Shown piece by piece: positions 7,737 through 15,688 of a DNA stretch of 23,193 nucleotides. Under the pieces are notes generated by a model. The model had not been told where the DNA came from, did not search any database, and saw only the letters and a program-made list of their open reading frames with translations. Where the stretch lies: contig JAEOSH010000035.1 in NCBI GenBank assembly GCA_016840465.1, positions 1 to 23,193 of the forward strand, given 5' to 3'. This DNA is from Candidatus Baldrarchaeum yapensis (GTDB taxonomy: Archaea > Asgardarchaeota > Baldrarchaeia > Baldrarchaeales > Baldrarchaeaceae). The position numbers and the translations under genes were made by a program. The first letter of the stretch is position 1. Each line of letters starts with the position of its first letter.

Positions 7737-7753
7737 ATACCATTAAATGGTAT
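7737..7753. promoter_or_regulatory. 17-bp perfect palindrome (candidate operator)
   Basis: ATACCATTAAATGGTAT has 8-bp arms that pair exactly around a single central base. It lies about 100 nt upstream of the winged-helix regulator and directly adjoins the first TTTTAC repeat. Confidence 0.5.
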
Positions 7754-7813
7754 TTTACAACAAATAACAATTTTACGTCTTTTACCGCAAGTTAGTATTT
7801 TACCGACGTAAAA
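7753..7813. promoter_or_regulatory. Four TTTTAC repeats in 9-bp register plus an inverted copy
   Basis: TTTTAC starts at 7753, 7771, 7780 and 7798, giving spacings of 18, 9 and 18 bp. The reverse form GTAAAA is at 7808-7813, and the longer arms TTTTACGTC (7771-7779) and GACGTAAAA (7805-7813) are exact complements. The array ends just before the likely TATA element of the downstream regulator, so autoregulation by that three-winged-helix protein is a natural hypothesis. Confidence 0.5.
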
Positions 7814-7853
7814 GTTAATTTTTGTTCCCCTCCATAAAATCGTGGTGCCATCC

Positions 7854-8867
7854 ATGACGGAAACCCTGACCTTCCTCGAAACCCATAAGGATTCTATTCG
7901 CAACATTCTCAATGCGCTCAAAAATCCTAGAAGACGGGCCCTTCTCGAGATACTCGTGAAAGATGGGCCCTGTGACGTAGCAACACTGCAGAAGAAATTA
8001 AAAGACTACGGATACTACCACAGTCAGAGCACTATCGAGAACTCGTACGTTCTGCCGCTGATAAAAGCGGAGCTTGTGCGGCGGGAGGATAACAAGTTTG
8101 CAGTCACCGACCTAGGAGTGAGAATTTACGAGATAATAAAGGACCGGGAGTGGCCATCCGTTTTGGCGAAGCCTAATCAGTGCTACGAGGAACTTGTGTT
8201 GCTATTCTTGCACGACTCTCCAAAGCCTCTGCGCGAGGTCCTACTCTTGGTTCCGGGGCACGAAATATCAAGAGTTCTGAAGAGAATTGCGGATCTCATA
8301 GAGAAGCAGAGAACGCACGTCTACTGTACGCCCCTGTTGCCTGAACCTCCCAGCGATGCAAGCCCCGCCGAGCGGGAGATATTCAACATAATCAAAGAGG
8401 AGGGCGAAATAACGGTCTCCGAGGTAATAAGGAGGGCGTCGGTGATCCCTAGGACGGTCTTCAAGTGCCTAAGGAGGCTTAAGGAGAAGAAGGCCATCAA
8501 GAGCTACAGGAGACCATCCATGATCGCGCTGAATGAGAAAGGCAAGGAGGTCGCGGCGTTCCTGTGGAGCATCGCATCGCAGATCCTGAGGAAGACCGAG
8601 GAGTACGATGACCTCGTGAGAACGGTTGTCGAGTACCTGAGTGCGAAGGTGGAGCCCGTCACGGAGATGGAGATGATAGAGGAGTGCCTAGATCCGTTTT
8701 ATCGCAAGAAGTACGGTCGCTCAATAAGCCCCGAGGAGTTCCAGGAGATAAAGAGAAAGCTGAAGAGGATGGGGTTACTGGAGGGAGACCCATACTCAGG
8801 GTACAGGCTTAGCGAGCGGGCGCATGAACTTCTCACGGCAATTGTCCCAGCACAGGTCAGAGGCTGA
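7854..8867 (+). CDS. Multi-winged-helix transcriptional regulator
   Basis: 337-aa predicted DNA-binding protein with three winged-helix-like modules. The first (about 15-95) reads NPRRRALLEILVKDGPCDVATLQKKL and ends in LVRREDNKFAVTDLGVRIYEII. The second (about 170-240) has SPAEREIFNIIKEEGEITVSEVIRRA, recognition helix TVFKCLRRLKEKKAI and IALNEKGKEVAAFL. The third (about 255-330) has LVRTVVEYLSAKVEPVTEMEM and ends in GYRLSERAHELL. No ligand domain or membrane segment is seen. The ATG at 7854 has GGTG 6 nt upstream; an in-frame GTG at 7842 would add four residues. The upstream repeats suggest it controls its own promoter. The gene converges on the hydrolase, with 16 nt between stops. The target genes are unknown. 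Confidence 0.8.
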   Translation: MTETLTFLETHKDSIRNILNALKNPRRRALLEILVKDGPCDVATLQKKLKDYGYYHSQSTIENSYVLPLIKAELVRREDNKFAVTDLGVRIYEIIKDREWPSVLAKPNQCYEELVLLFLHDSPKPLREVLLLVPGHEISRVLKRIADLIEKQRTHVYCTPLLPEPPSDASPAEREIFNIIKEEGEITVSEVIRRASVIPRTVFKCLRRLKEKKAIKSYRRPSMIALNEKGKEVAAFLWSIASQILRKTEEYDDLVRTVVEYLSAKVEPVTEMEMIEECLDPFYRKKYGRSISPEEFQEIKRKLKRMGLLEGDPYSGYRLSERAHELLTAIVPAQVRG

Positions 8868-8883
8868 ACGGCAGGCATTGCAT

Positions 8884-9585
8884 TCAGAGAAGCAAGTCTA
8901 CGAACCACTTGACGCTCTCATTTACTGCATGGCGTCTTAGTGTGGGATCCGTAAACCTGTGATCCGCCCCACTGATTATCCTTAGGGCCTTCGGGGCGGG
9001 AGCCGCATTGTAGAGTTTGTGAGCGTGTGAGACCGGAACAACTTCGTCCTTATCTCCGTGTATCACCAAAAGTCCACGGACCTTTTCGGCGCATGAGATC
9101 ACATCGTATCCTCGCAAGTCTTCCGCAAATTCCCTCCCCAAAAACTGTTCGGCAAATTTGCTTATTTCCCCGAGATCTGCGGGTGCCGCCCAACTTGCGA
9201 CTGCCTTTATTGAGGGTTCTTCGGCCGCCACCACCACGGATATCGATCCCCCGAGACTGCTTCCCATGAGTCCGATCCTGTCGTAGGATCCCTTTATGTG
9301 CTCCAAGACTATCTTAAGGTCCTCCACGCGACTGCTCATGGTAGATTTTCGGAAGTCTCCTGGACTTTCACCACACCCGGAAAAGTCGAACCTCAGGACG
9401 GACATTTTCATCTTCGTGAGGGCGTTTGCGAGCTCTATGTACTTTTCACTGTCCTTTGTGCTCAGAAGACCATGACATGTTATCACGATTACCTCGGAAG
9501 GCGCAACTTTCGGCTCATGCAGGATGCCGACTATTTCCTTACTTCCCCTCCTGAAGACAACCTTCTTGGTCTTAACCGCGAACAT
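8884..9585 (-). CDS. Alpha/beta hydrolase (serine esterase/peptidase type)
   Basis: 233-aa cytosolic alpha/beta-fold hydrolase. The oxyanion strand is VIVITCHGLLSTKDS (about 32-46). The nucleophile elbow is GSSLGG with Ser110. The acid is Asp180 in HGDKDEVVP, and the base is His209 in GADHRF, so the triad is complete and correctly spaced. RFDFSGCGESPG is the typical strand-turn after the first helix. The short cap and length resemble archaeal carboxylesterases, cinnamoyl-esterase-like and dienelactone-hydrolase-like proteins. The start at 9585 has GGTGA about 8 nt upstream. The neighbours give no substrate clue. The fold and catalytic class are firm; the substrate is unknown. Confidence 0.9.
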   Translation of the reverse strand: MFAVKTKKVVFRRGSKEIVGILHEPKVAPSEVIVITCHGLLSTKDSEKYIELANALTKMKMSVLRFDFSGCGESPGDFRKSTMSSRVEDLKIVLEHIKGSYDRIGLMGSSLGGSISVVVAAEEPSIKAVASWAAPADLGEISKFAEQFLGREFAEDLRGYDVISCAEKVRGLLVIHGDKDEVVPVSHAHKLYNAAPAPKALRIISGADHRFTDPTLRRHAVNESVKWFVDLLL

Positions 9586-9613
9586 TCCAAATCACCGAAT
9601 CGCCGTTCTTGCA

Positions 9614-9635
9614 GGCAGATGTTCTGCCGTTTTTG
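9614..9635. promoter_or_regulatory. Hairpin GGCAGA-tgt-TCTGCC followed by T5
   Basis: Perfect 6-bp arms (9614-9619 and 9623-9628) around 3 nt, then GTTTTT on the plus strand. It lies 29 nt upstream of the hydrolase start on the minus strand. It could be an operator or leader hairpin of the hydrolase, or a plus-strand terminator, although no plus-strand gene precedes it. Confidence 0.3.
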
Positions 9636-9710
9636 ACCGGCCCGCTACGGCATCACATAATATAGGATGTCGGTTGAAGTTATAAGATCTGCATTGATCG
9701 ACCCACAACG

Positions 9711-9719
9711 CTTTTATCA
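9711..9719 (+). promoter_or_regulatory. TATA-like element of the ABC transporter operon
   Basis: CTTTTATCA lies 35-43 nt before the ATG at 9754. That spacing would give a leader of about 15 nt carrying the GGTGAGG ribosome binding site at 9744-9750. Confidence 0.4.
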
Positions 9720-9753
9720 GCCGCATCTCTCTCCTAAGGTGGAAGGTGAGGAC

Positions 9754-10480
9754 ATGAGCCCAGAGAACATAATTAAATTGAGGAACGTCGTGAAGATATA
9801 CGAAATGGGACGAGTGAAGGTGCACGCGCTCCGCGGTGTCAACTTCTCCGAAAGAGAGGGGAATTTGTGGTGACCCCCAGCCCCAGCGGGTCCGGGAGAC
9901 CACTCTCCTCAACATCATCGGCGGGCGTGGACAGGCCCACCCTCCGGCGAGGTTATAGTCAACGGGGTAAGGCTTAACGATTTGAGCGAGGAGGAACTCA
10001 CGAACTTTCGGCGTAGGAATATAGGCTTCGTCTTCCAGTTTTTCAATCTCATACCCACGCTCACCGCCAAGGAGAACGTAATGCTGGCGCTGGAACTGAG
10101 AGGGCTTTCTGGGAAAGAGATGGAGGCAGAGGCTCTCAGGTTACTTTCCGAAGTGGAGCTTGAGAAGCGGGCGGATCACTTTCCATCGGAACTCTCCGGT
10201 GGGGGAGCAGCAAAGAGTCGCAATAGCTCGTGCCCTCGCGAAGGATCCGCTGTTGCTGTTATGTGACGAGCCAACCGGGGAGCTTAATGTGGAATCCGGC
10301 AAGGCGGTTTTATCGGTGTTGAAGAGGGTAAATGAGGAAAAGGGAAAGACGATAGTCCTTGTGACCCACAACACGGTCATTGCAAACATAGCGTCGGGGG
10401 CGGTCCGTTTAAGGGACGGCAGAATAGTAGAAGAGTGGAAGATCGAGCGACCGGTTAGTGTTGAGGAGTTGAGTTGGTGA
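9754..10480 (+). pseudogene. ABC transporter ATP-binding protein (MacB/LolD type), frame broken by five single-base indels
   Basis: It would be a 241-aa ATPase powering the adjacent FtsX-type permease. The start at 9754 (GGTGAGG 3 nt upstream) gives MSPENIIKLRNVVKIYEMG. Restoring the frame needs one base added near 9859 (G run) and 9896 (A), and one removed near 9925 (G), 9942 (C) and 10202 (G run). The result is PSGSGKTTLLNIIGG (Walker A), NIGFVFQFFNLIPTLT (Q-loop), ELSGGEQQRVAIARAL (signature), LLLLCDEPTGELN (Walker B) and LVTHN (H-loop). The first Walker A glycine reads as Ser, and the D-loop GELN differs from the usual GNLD. All five defects are length changes in short runs, and the intervening protein is well conserved, so sequencing error is as likely as true decay. 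Confidence 0.85.
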
Positions 10481-10486
10481 GATCGC

Positions 10487-12861
10487 ATGCCGTCGGTTCT
10501 CATAAGGAAGTTGTTGCGTGACATGTCGAGGAATCGCGTCCAGTTCATCGCACTCAGCATAACGGTTATGGTTGGCGTCGCCTTCTACTCGTCACTTGTC
10601 ACGGCGATGAACAACCTCGTAAGATCTTGCGACTACGCATATGAGCAGTTGCGCTTTGCGGCCTTCTCAATAGTGTTCGGGCCGGCTCCCCGGACTGTGC
10701 TTGATGACCTGATGAAGATAGACAATGTGAAGTCTCTGGAGGGCCGGCTTGTTACGAACATAGGAATCTACATCAACGAGGACAGGCAGATACCCGGTCT
10801 CGCAATTGGTATAAACTCCATGCACAAGCTCACCGTCAATGACGTGAAGGGGGAGTCCGGTAGGTACTTCAATCCCGAAGAAGGGGAGCATGTCTGCTCG
10901 AGCGGCACTTTGCCGATGCGTACGGTTATAAGGAGGGAGACAACGTAACACTGATAGTTCATGGGAGGAAAATCAACGTCACGGTTGTGGGCGTGGTCTC
11001 AAGCCCCGAGTTTCTGATTCTCATGAGCGGGCTTTGGGAGTACTCGAGCGGTTATACCTACGGAGTCGTATTTCTTCCATTGAATGTCTTGCAGGCGGAA
11101 CTCGGAATACCAAATATGATAAACGAAGTTGTGGTGGTCGTTAAGGACAGGTCCAAGGTGGATGAGACAATTTCCGAATTTAAGAGGATGCTTGCGCCGT
11201 ACGATGTGATAAGGGTTCTGAAGAGGGAGGAACAGCCCTCATATAGGGCGTTAAAATGGGACATTGAAGGGTTTAGAGAGATATCGGTGGTGTTTCCGGC
11301 ACTGATACTGCTGGTGGCGGCTGTGGAAATATACACCACGCTGAGAAGGCTGATAATTTCGCAGCAGCGCGAGATAGGTGTCCTGAAAACGATGGGGTTC
11401 AGCACACGCCGTATAGTTCTCCATTACATGTCGTTTGCGTTGGTGGCCGGAATAGCAGGGTCCGTTCCGGGAGCCCTCCTCTCGATATGGATATCAGCCG
11501 AGATAACAAAGTTCTACACGAGATCGCTCGGCATACCCTTTACTCTCGTCTCCGTGGACCATCTCGCGATATTGCAAGGCGTAGTAATTGGCGTGATTGC
11601 ATGCATGGCGGGCGCGATTCTGCCAAGTCTCGCGGTTACTAGGTTGAAGCCTGTTGAGATCCTCCGCCCGTACATAAGTGCATCCATGGTCAGGGGGAGG
11701 GTTCCGCTCATTGAGAGGGCCATCATTAGGATCAAGAGTATCTCCATCCGCGCCCGGCTCACGATTAGGAACCTTTTCAGGAACAGAATCAGAACGGGGA
11801 CGACGGTTCTCGGCATAGCTTTTAGCGTAATGCTGGTGTTCTCGATTGTGAGTTTCATGGATAGCTTTTACGCCAATGTTGGCACTCAATACGATCATCA
11901 CATGAGATGGGACCTGCGTGTGCGTTTTTCGACGATGAAAAACGTCAGCGAAATTTACAAGATCGGTGAGTGGGATGGCGTGATCTCTGTGGAGCCATTC
12001 ATAATGGGGATCGCGACAGTGAGCTTTGGCGGCAAGTCCGTCGAGACGGTGATTATAGCGTACCCGAAGAACACATCCATGCACGTGTTCAACATAATTA
12101 ATGGTGAAGGGCTGAAGGACGGTGCAGTTGTGCTAGGAGAGGGGCTTGCAGCGAAGCTGGGAGTGTCCGTGGGTGATGAGGTTCGCGTGAACATAACTTT
12201 CGCAGGAACGGTTCTAAGGGTATCAGGAATAGACAGAGAGCCGTTAATGCTTCATGTTTGCTTTATGACGCTGAAAACCGCGCATGGGCTGTTCAACGCA
12301 ACTGATATGGCGAATGGTGCTCTCCTGAGAGTAGAGAGTGAAAGGATCCCCGACGTTAGGAGAAAGTTATATGAGGTGCCGGGTGTTGAGAGGGTCGATG
12401 TGAAGCATGAGGTAAAGGGAGAGTTCATACGCCTCCTCGACAGGTTTATGACGTTCGCGTACGTGATGCTTGTGATTTCGGTGTTAGTCGCGTCTTCCCT
12501 GATACTGAATATTATGACGACAAATGTGATGGAGCGGAGATACGAGGTTGCAACTCTGAGGATACTTGGCGTCGGCATGAGATCACTTCTCGCATCGATA
12601 GCGCTTGAAAACGTCATCATGGTTGCGTTAGGGATACTGATCGGCTGCACGTTTGGATACCTGACCGCGTGGTCCCTGATACAGGTGTTTCTTTGGGCGG
12701 TTTCCGAGCAGATGTTGACCCTCGAATTGGTGATCAGTCCGATGAGCGTCCTGCTGATATCGTTAGTGGTACTGGTGGCGGCGGTCCTTTCTCAAATACC
12801 CGCAATGCGCTACGTATCGAAGATAAACTTGGCGCGCGCGGTTAAGGAGGCGGCCCTATAG
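10487..12861 (+). CDS. ABC transporter permease, FtsX/MacB-like (one frameshift near 10893)
   Basis: A roughly 791-aa permease once one base (C) is restored near 10893, where GTCTGCTCGAG should read GTCCTGCTCGAG. As sequenced, it is two frames, 10487-10948 and 10960s-12861. The layout is a duplicated FtsX architecture. An N-terminal membrane helix (FIALSITVMVGVAFYSSLVT) precedes an external MacB-like domain and three helices around 265-410 (ISVVFPALILLVAAVEIYTT, MSFALVAGIAGSVPGALLSI, VVIGVIACMAGAILPSLAV). A second unit has one helix (TTVLGIAFSVMLVFSIVSF), another external domain and three C-terminal helices ending in VLLISLVVLVAAVLSQIPA. The gene starts 6 nt after the ATPase stop, so the two form one operon. 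The likely role is substrate extrusion or lipid/lipoprotein-type transport across the cell membrane; the cargo is unknown. Confidence 0.88.
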
Positions 12862-12873
12862 TGGCGGGATGTG

Positions 12874-13272
12874 TTAGAGGGTGCTCTCTAACCTAAACCT
12901 CATTTCTCCCAATTCGGCCAGATACACGACCTTGAACCTCCTGTGCCTCTCGTATTCGAGGATGAGGATGACCTCAAGCCCGGCATCCAGCGCCATTCTC
13001 GCAAAGCCGTAATCCATAGTCACAACCATGGAGTATCCGTTCTTCGTCGCGAAATCTATTATTTCTCTATCCTTTGCGTCTCTGAGGCGGTCATCCTCAC
13101 CCACGTGGAGAAACTCGCTTCCCGCGAGGAACCTCCTTATTTCCCTGAAAACCTCACCTCCCACGTTCTTATCTACGATGATTCTCCAGTTTCTGCTTTT
13201 AATCGCGCTTTTGAGTCTTCTGATGTGATCGTTCAAGTTTTCAGTCGCATCAACATCATGAACGTCGTCCAA
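12874..13272 (-). CDS. PIN-like nuclease domain protein (DUF5615-like)
   Basis: 132-aa protein with the spaced acidic residues of the PIN-like DUF5615 fold: RIIVDKNVGGEVF (Asp34), KDREIIDFATKNGY (Asp68, Glu70) and SMVVTMDYGFAR (Asp87), then LDAGLEVILIL. Such proteins are usually RNase toxins or components of toxin-antitoxin-like modules. The TTG start at 13272 is chosen because GGTGGTG lies 7 nt upstream and a TATA element sits about 45 nt upstream. The first ATG (13332) would place the start upstream of the TATA box. No obvious antitoxin adjoins it: the next gene on the same strand is far away, and the divergent neighbour is a HEAT-repeat protein. The toxin role is therefore unproven. It converges on the permease gene. 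Confidence 0.65.
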   Translation of the reverse strand: MDDVHDVDATENLNDHIRRLKSAIKSRNWRIIVDKNVGGEVFREIRRFLAGSEFLHVGEDDRLRDAKDREIIDFATKNGYSMVVTMDYGFARMALDAGLEVILILEYERHRRFKVVYLAELGEMRFRLESTL

Positions 13273-13316
13273 GAGGGGACACCACCAGCTGTTTAGATTT
13301 ACAAGAGGGTCGTCAC

Positions 13317-13323
13317 ATATATA
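13317..13323. promoter_or_regulatory. Shared, symmetric TATA element between divergent genes
   Basis: ATATATA reads as a TATA box on both strands. It is 33 nt from the ATG at 13356 on the plus strand and 45 nt from the TTG at 13272 on the minus strand. Both distances suit archaeal promoters with short leaders. Confidence 0.4.
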
Positions 13324-13355
13324 GGTGAACATCGGGCCCGGAGTGGAGCGGCTCC

Positions 13356-13961
13356 ATGAGAGCGGGGTATGAGGAGTTCGGGTCGGGGAGGATACTTGAG
13401 GATATAAGACGAAGGCTGAGTAGCGAGAACTTCGCGGACAGGTCTGCCGCCGTGACCGACATGTTGAGGTATGCGGGGTCCTCCGACGTGGACCCCCACT
13501 CGCTGCTGGAGCTTATGGATCTCGCGCTTCATGTCCACATCCCCTTTCCATCCAGAAATGCCCTCCCAACAATAGTTTACGACATTGCGAGACGGAGAGA
13601 TGCCAATGTGAACGTCGTCCTAGACTTCGTGGAGAGATGGCTGTCATCGGAAGAGAAGCATGTCAGGGAGACCGCCGTCTACGCGCTTGTTGCACTTTCG
13701 GGAAGAAATGAGGCTCCTATGGACAGGTTACTCAGGAACCTAACCACGTGCATAGGAGATTCCCACTCCTCGGTTAGGCTTGGGGCGTTTGAGGCGCTCA
13801 AGGAGGTCGCTAAGAGGGGAGATGTCAACGCCGAGGAGATAATGCCGCTGATAGAAAGGGGTCTCGCGGATAAGAGTCCTGCCGTCAGAAACACCGCCGC
13901 GGTTGTCAAGAAGATCTTAAGTCAGCGATTGAGTAGGAGGCCTCCCGATGAAAGGCGATAA
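13356..13961 (+). CDS. HEAT-repeat protein
   Basis: 201-aa all-helical protein made of HEAT/armadillo-like repeats. Helix pairs recur, for example HVRETAVYALVALSGRN, SVRLGAFEALKEVAKRG and AVRNTAAVVKKILSQRL, each with the typical D/S-x-x-V-R-x-x-A start of a HEAT B-helix. Such solenoids bind proteins or act as scaffolds. It has no catalytic motif, signal peptide or membrane segment. The ATG at 13356 is preceded by a GAGTGGAG stretch. The next gene begins 14 nt before its stop, so the two are translationally coupled and probably work together at the membrane. Confidence 0.75.
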   Translation: MRAGYEEFGSGRILEDIRRRLSSENFADRSAAVTDMLRYAGSSDVDPHSLLELMDLALHVHIPFPSRNALPTIVYDIARRRDANVNVVLDFVERWLSSEEKHVRETAVYALVALSGRNEAPMDRLLRNLTTCIGDSHSSVRLGAFEALKEVAKRGDVNAEEIMPLIERGLADKSPAVRNTAAVVKKILSQRLSRRPPDERR

Positions 13962-14583
13962 TGCACATGAGCGGAGGCTCGTAGAAACAATAATTGATGT
14001 TGTTGGCGGGATATTTGTGCTGGTGGTCATGATCGTAATATTTTTCGGTGCGCTGATGACGGCTCGCTCCTCAATGTCTATGTTTAACGTTTTCATCACA
14101 CTTCTGATGCTAATGATCCTACTGTTCGTGCTGCGTCCTCTGCTCACTCCCTACTATGAAGTGAAGAGCGTGAAGTTGGCCCTCTCCCGCAGGAGATCCG
14201 TAAAGATAAGGAGAACGATCCACGGGGTGTTCGCACGTGCGAACGGCATTATAGTGGCAATTCTTCCCCGCATTCTATCCTTAGAGGTCTACGTTCTTAA
14301 GCCGCGATTCACATTCTCCGAGACGCGCTCATTCATAAGGAGGTTATTTGGGCCTTCATTTCCGAGGAGGCAGGGCGAGAAGGCGATGCCGGGTTTTTCG
14401 GGATGGAACTTTTGGAGGTGTGAGGGGGAGTTTCTGATGCCGGATCCAGCCGGTGAAGGATGGGTGAGGGGCTCGGGAGTGGGTTATATTGCAAGGTCGA
14501 GGTTTCTATTTCCGTTCCCATATCTGAGGACGATAGACGCGATACTTTCGATGCTCATGCTTCTGGAACGTGAATACGGGTGA
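13948..14583 (+). CDS. Two-helix membrane protein, unknown function
   Basis: 211 aa. Two adjacent membrane helices lie near the N-terminus (about 18-38, VVGGIFVLVVMIVIFFGALM; about 46-66, NVFITLLMLMILLFVLRPLL). A basic soluble domain of about 145 residues, RRRSVKIRRTIHG and onward, is predicted to be cytoplasmic by the positive-inside rule. The soluble part carries several Trp/Gly-rich turns (FSGWNFWRCEGEF, GEGWVRGSGVGY). The start has GGAGG 7 nt upstream, inside the preceding HEAT gene. I recognise no family. Coupling to the HEAT-repeat gene suggests a membrane anchor for that scaffold. Confidence 0.65.
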   Translation: MKGDNAHERRLVETIIDVVGGIFVLVVMIVIFFGALMTARSSMSMFNVFITLLMLMILLFVLRPLLTPYYEVKSVKLALSRRRSVKIRRTIHGVFARANGIIVAILPRILSLEVYVLKPRFTFSETRSFIRRLFGPSFPRRQGEKAMPGFSGWNFWRCEGEFLMPDPAGEGWVRGSGVGYIARSRFLFPFPYLRTIDAILSMLMLLEREYG

Positions 14584-14624
14584 TCGGAGCGATAATTTGA
14601 GCGGAGACGTTCTTTTAGCGTGGA

Positions 14625-14633
14625 CTTTAAATA
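14625..14633 (+). promoter_or_regulatory. TATA box of the coiled-coil nuclease gene
   Basis: CTTTAAATA fits the archaeal TATA consensus (TTTAWATA) and lies 31-39 nt before the ATG at 14664. Transcription would start just before the GGGAG ribosome binding site. Confidence 0.5.
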
Positions 14634-14663
14634 GAATCCTGCGAACAGTATTTGGGAGAAGAG

Positions 14664-15644
14664 ATGGCGGTCACGGCGGAGCAGATCATAAAGTTACTGG
14701 AGGAGAACCCCGAACTCGCAAGGAAGATATATGAGATACTTAGGGAAAGGTTCGTCGAGAGGAGGGAGTTGAAAGAGATATTGGAGGAAATCAAACATCT
14801 ACGCGGAGACACGAATAAACTTTTTGAGAGAATGCTGTCACTCGAACGAGAGATGGGAGCCATGCGCAGGGACTTCAATGAAGCAATAAAGCGGATGAGG
14901 GAGGATTTCAACCGGGAAATTTCGAGTCTGAGAGTAGAGTTCAATGAATCTATGAAGCGTTTACGCGAAGATTTCAATAGAGAGATCTTAAACTTGAGGG
15001 TGGAGTTTAATGAGTCCATGAAGCGTTTGCGTGAGGACTTCAACCGGGAGATCTCGAACTTGCGAGCAGAGTTTAATGAATCGATGAAACGGATGAGAGA
15101 GGATTTCAACCGGGAGATTATAAAGTTGCGGACCGAGTTCAACGAGTCCATGAAACGTATGCGTGAAGACTTTAATTACCAAATGATTTCGTTGCGAAGA
15201 GAGACCGATCAACGAGTCACACGCTTGGAAAAATCCATTCGGGGTCTGTTTGCGGCGCTAAGCGAGATCAGGGTGTTTGCAGGCATGTCGTTCGAGGAGT
15301 TCGTCAGAAGCTTCCTGACGGGATACCTTAGGGAGGCGGGGATTCCTCCGGAGGGGGTTAAGCTAAAGTCGAAAAAGTTCTGGGATGAGGAGAAGAGGAG
15401 GGAGGTCGAAATCAACATCTTCTACGAAGAGCCGCTCGTTGTGGGGGAGGCGACCGCCGTTGCCGAATCGATGACCGAACTCGAAAAATTGATAGAGAAG
15501 GTGGAGTTTGTGAAGAAGGTTTACAGGCGGGAGCCTGCCGCCAAGTTCTTTATTGCCATTTCAATATCTAGGAAGATATTCGACGAGTTGATGGAGATGG
15601 CCGAAAGACACGGCATAGAGGTAATTTACGGAAGAATAGTTTGA
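14664..15644 (+). CDS. DUF3782/COG5493-type coiled-coil protein with PD-(D/E)XK-like C-terminal domain
   Basis: 326 aa. A short helical head (1-60) precedes a long coiled coil (about 60-195). Its centre is ten 11-residue repeats, alternating EFNESMKRMRE and DFNREISNLRV, from residue 70 to 179. The C-terminal domain (about 205-326) starts with SFEEFVRSFLTGYLREAG and holds EVEINIFYEEPLVVGEATA, with acidic residues 247, 249 and 262 in the place of a PD-(D/E)XK nuclease centre; the usual Lys after the last Glu is not evident (EAT). This combination is common in TACK archaea, and its function is unknown. The ATG at 14664 has GGGAG 5 nt upstream; an in-frame TTG at 14652 would overlap that site. 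The gene is monocistronic by its promoter. Confidence 0.8.
   Translation: MAVTAEQIIKLLEENPELARKIYEILRERFVERRELKEILEEIKHLRGDTNKLFERMLSLEREMGAMRRDFNEAIKRMREDFNREISSLRVEFNESMKRLREDFNREILNLRVEFNESMKRLREDFNREISNLRAEFNESMKRMREDFNREIIKLRTEFNESMKRMREDFNYQMISLRRETDQRVTRLEKSIRGLFAALSEIRVFAGMSFEEFVRSFLTGYLREAGIPPEGVKLKSKKFWDEEKRREVEINIFYEEPLVVGEATAVAESMTELEKLIEKVEFVKKVYRREPAAKFFIAISISRKIFDELMEMAERHGIEVIYGRIV
14871..15200 (+). repeat. Five tandem 66-bp units encoding 22-residue (2 x 11) coiled-coil repeats
   Basis: Each unit encodes an EFNESMKR half followed by a DFNREI half. The protein repeats are nearly identical while the DNA differs at many synonymous positions (CGTTTACGC, CGTTTGCGT and CGGATGAGA all sit at the same place). 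The array is therefore old and kept by selection on protein, rather than freshly slipped. Confidence 0.85.
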
Positions 15645-15688
15645 CCCTACTGATCGAAAAGTTGATGGGAAAGAGCCCTTAGTAAGGC

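Larger units (their letters stand above)
7497..7853. other. AT-rich regulatory gap before the winged-helix gene
   Basis: 357 nt of lower GC than the flanking genes. The left half contains no supported gene. The right half (7737-7823) holds the palindrome and TTTTAC repeats listed separately, followed by AT-rich, TATA-like sequence (TTAATTTTT about 7815-7823, CATAAAAT 7833-7840) before the ATG at 7854. Confidence 0.6.

Noticed and set aside
9614-9635. Rho-independent-type terminator on the plus strand
   Set aside because: No plus-strand gene lies upstream to terminate, and archaeal termination does not rely on hairpins; kept only as an unassigned hairpin.
11494-12084. Long minus-strand frame inside the permease gene
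   Set aside because: It is the antisense shadow of a GC-rich membrane protein gene; its composition (His/Arg/Pro-rich) is typical of such shadows.
13273-13332. Upstream ATG start (13332) for the PIN-like gene
   Set aside because: It would place the start on the far side of the TATA element; the TTG at 13272 has a strong ribosome binding site.
14871-15200. CRISPR-like regular repeats
   Set aside because: The 66-bp units are contiguous, have no spacers, and encode an in-frame coiled coil.
14627-15212. Two repetitive minus-strand frames opposite the coiled-coil gene
   Set aside because: They simply mirror the 66-bp repeats of the plus-strand gene, giving Ser/Leu-rich artefacts.
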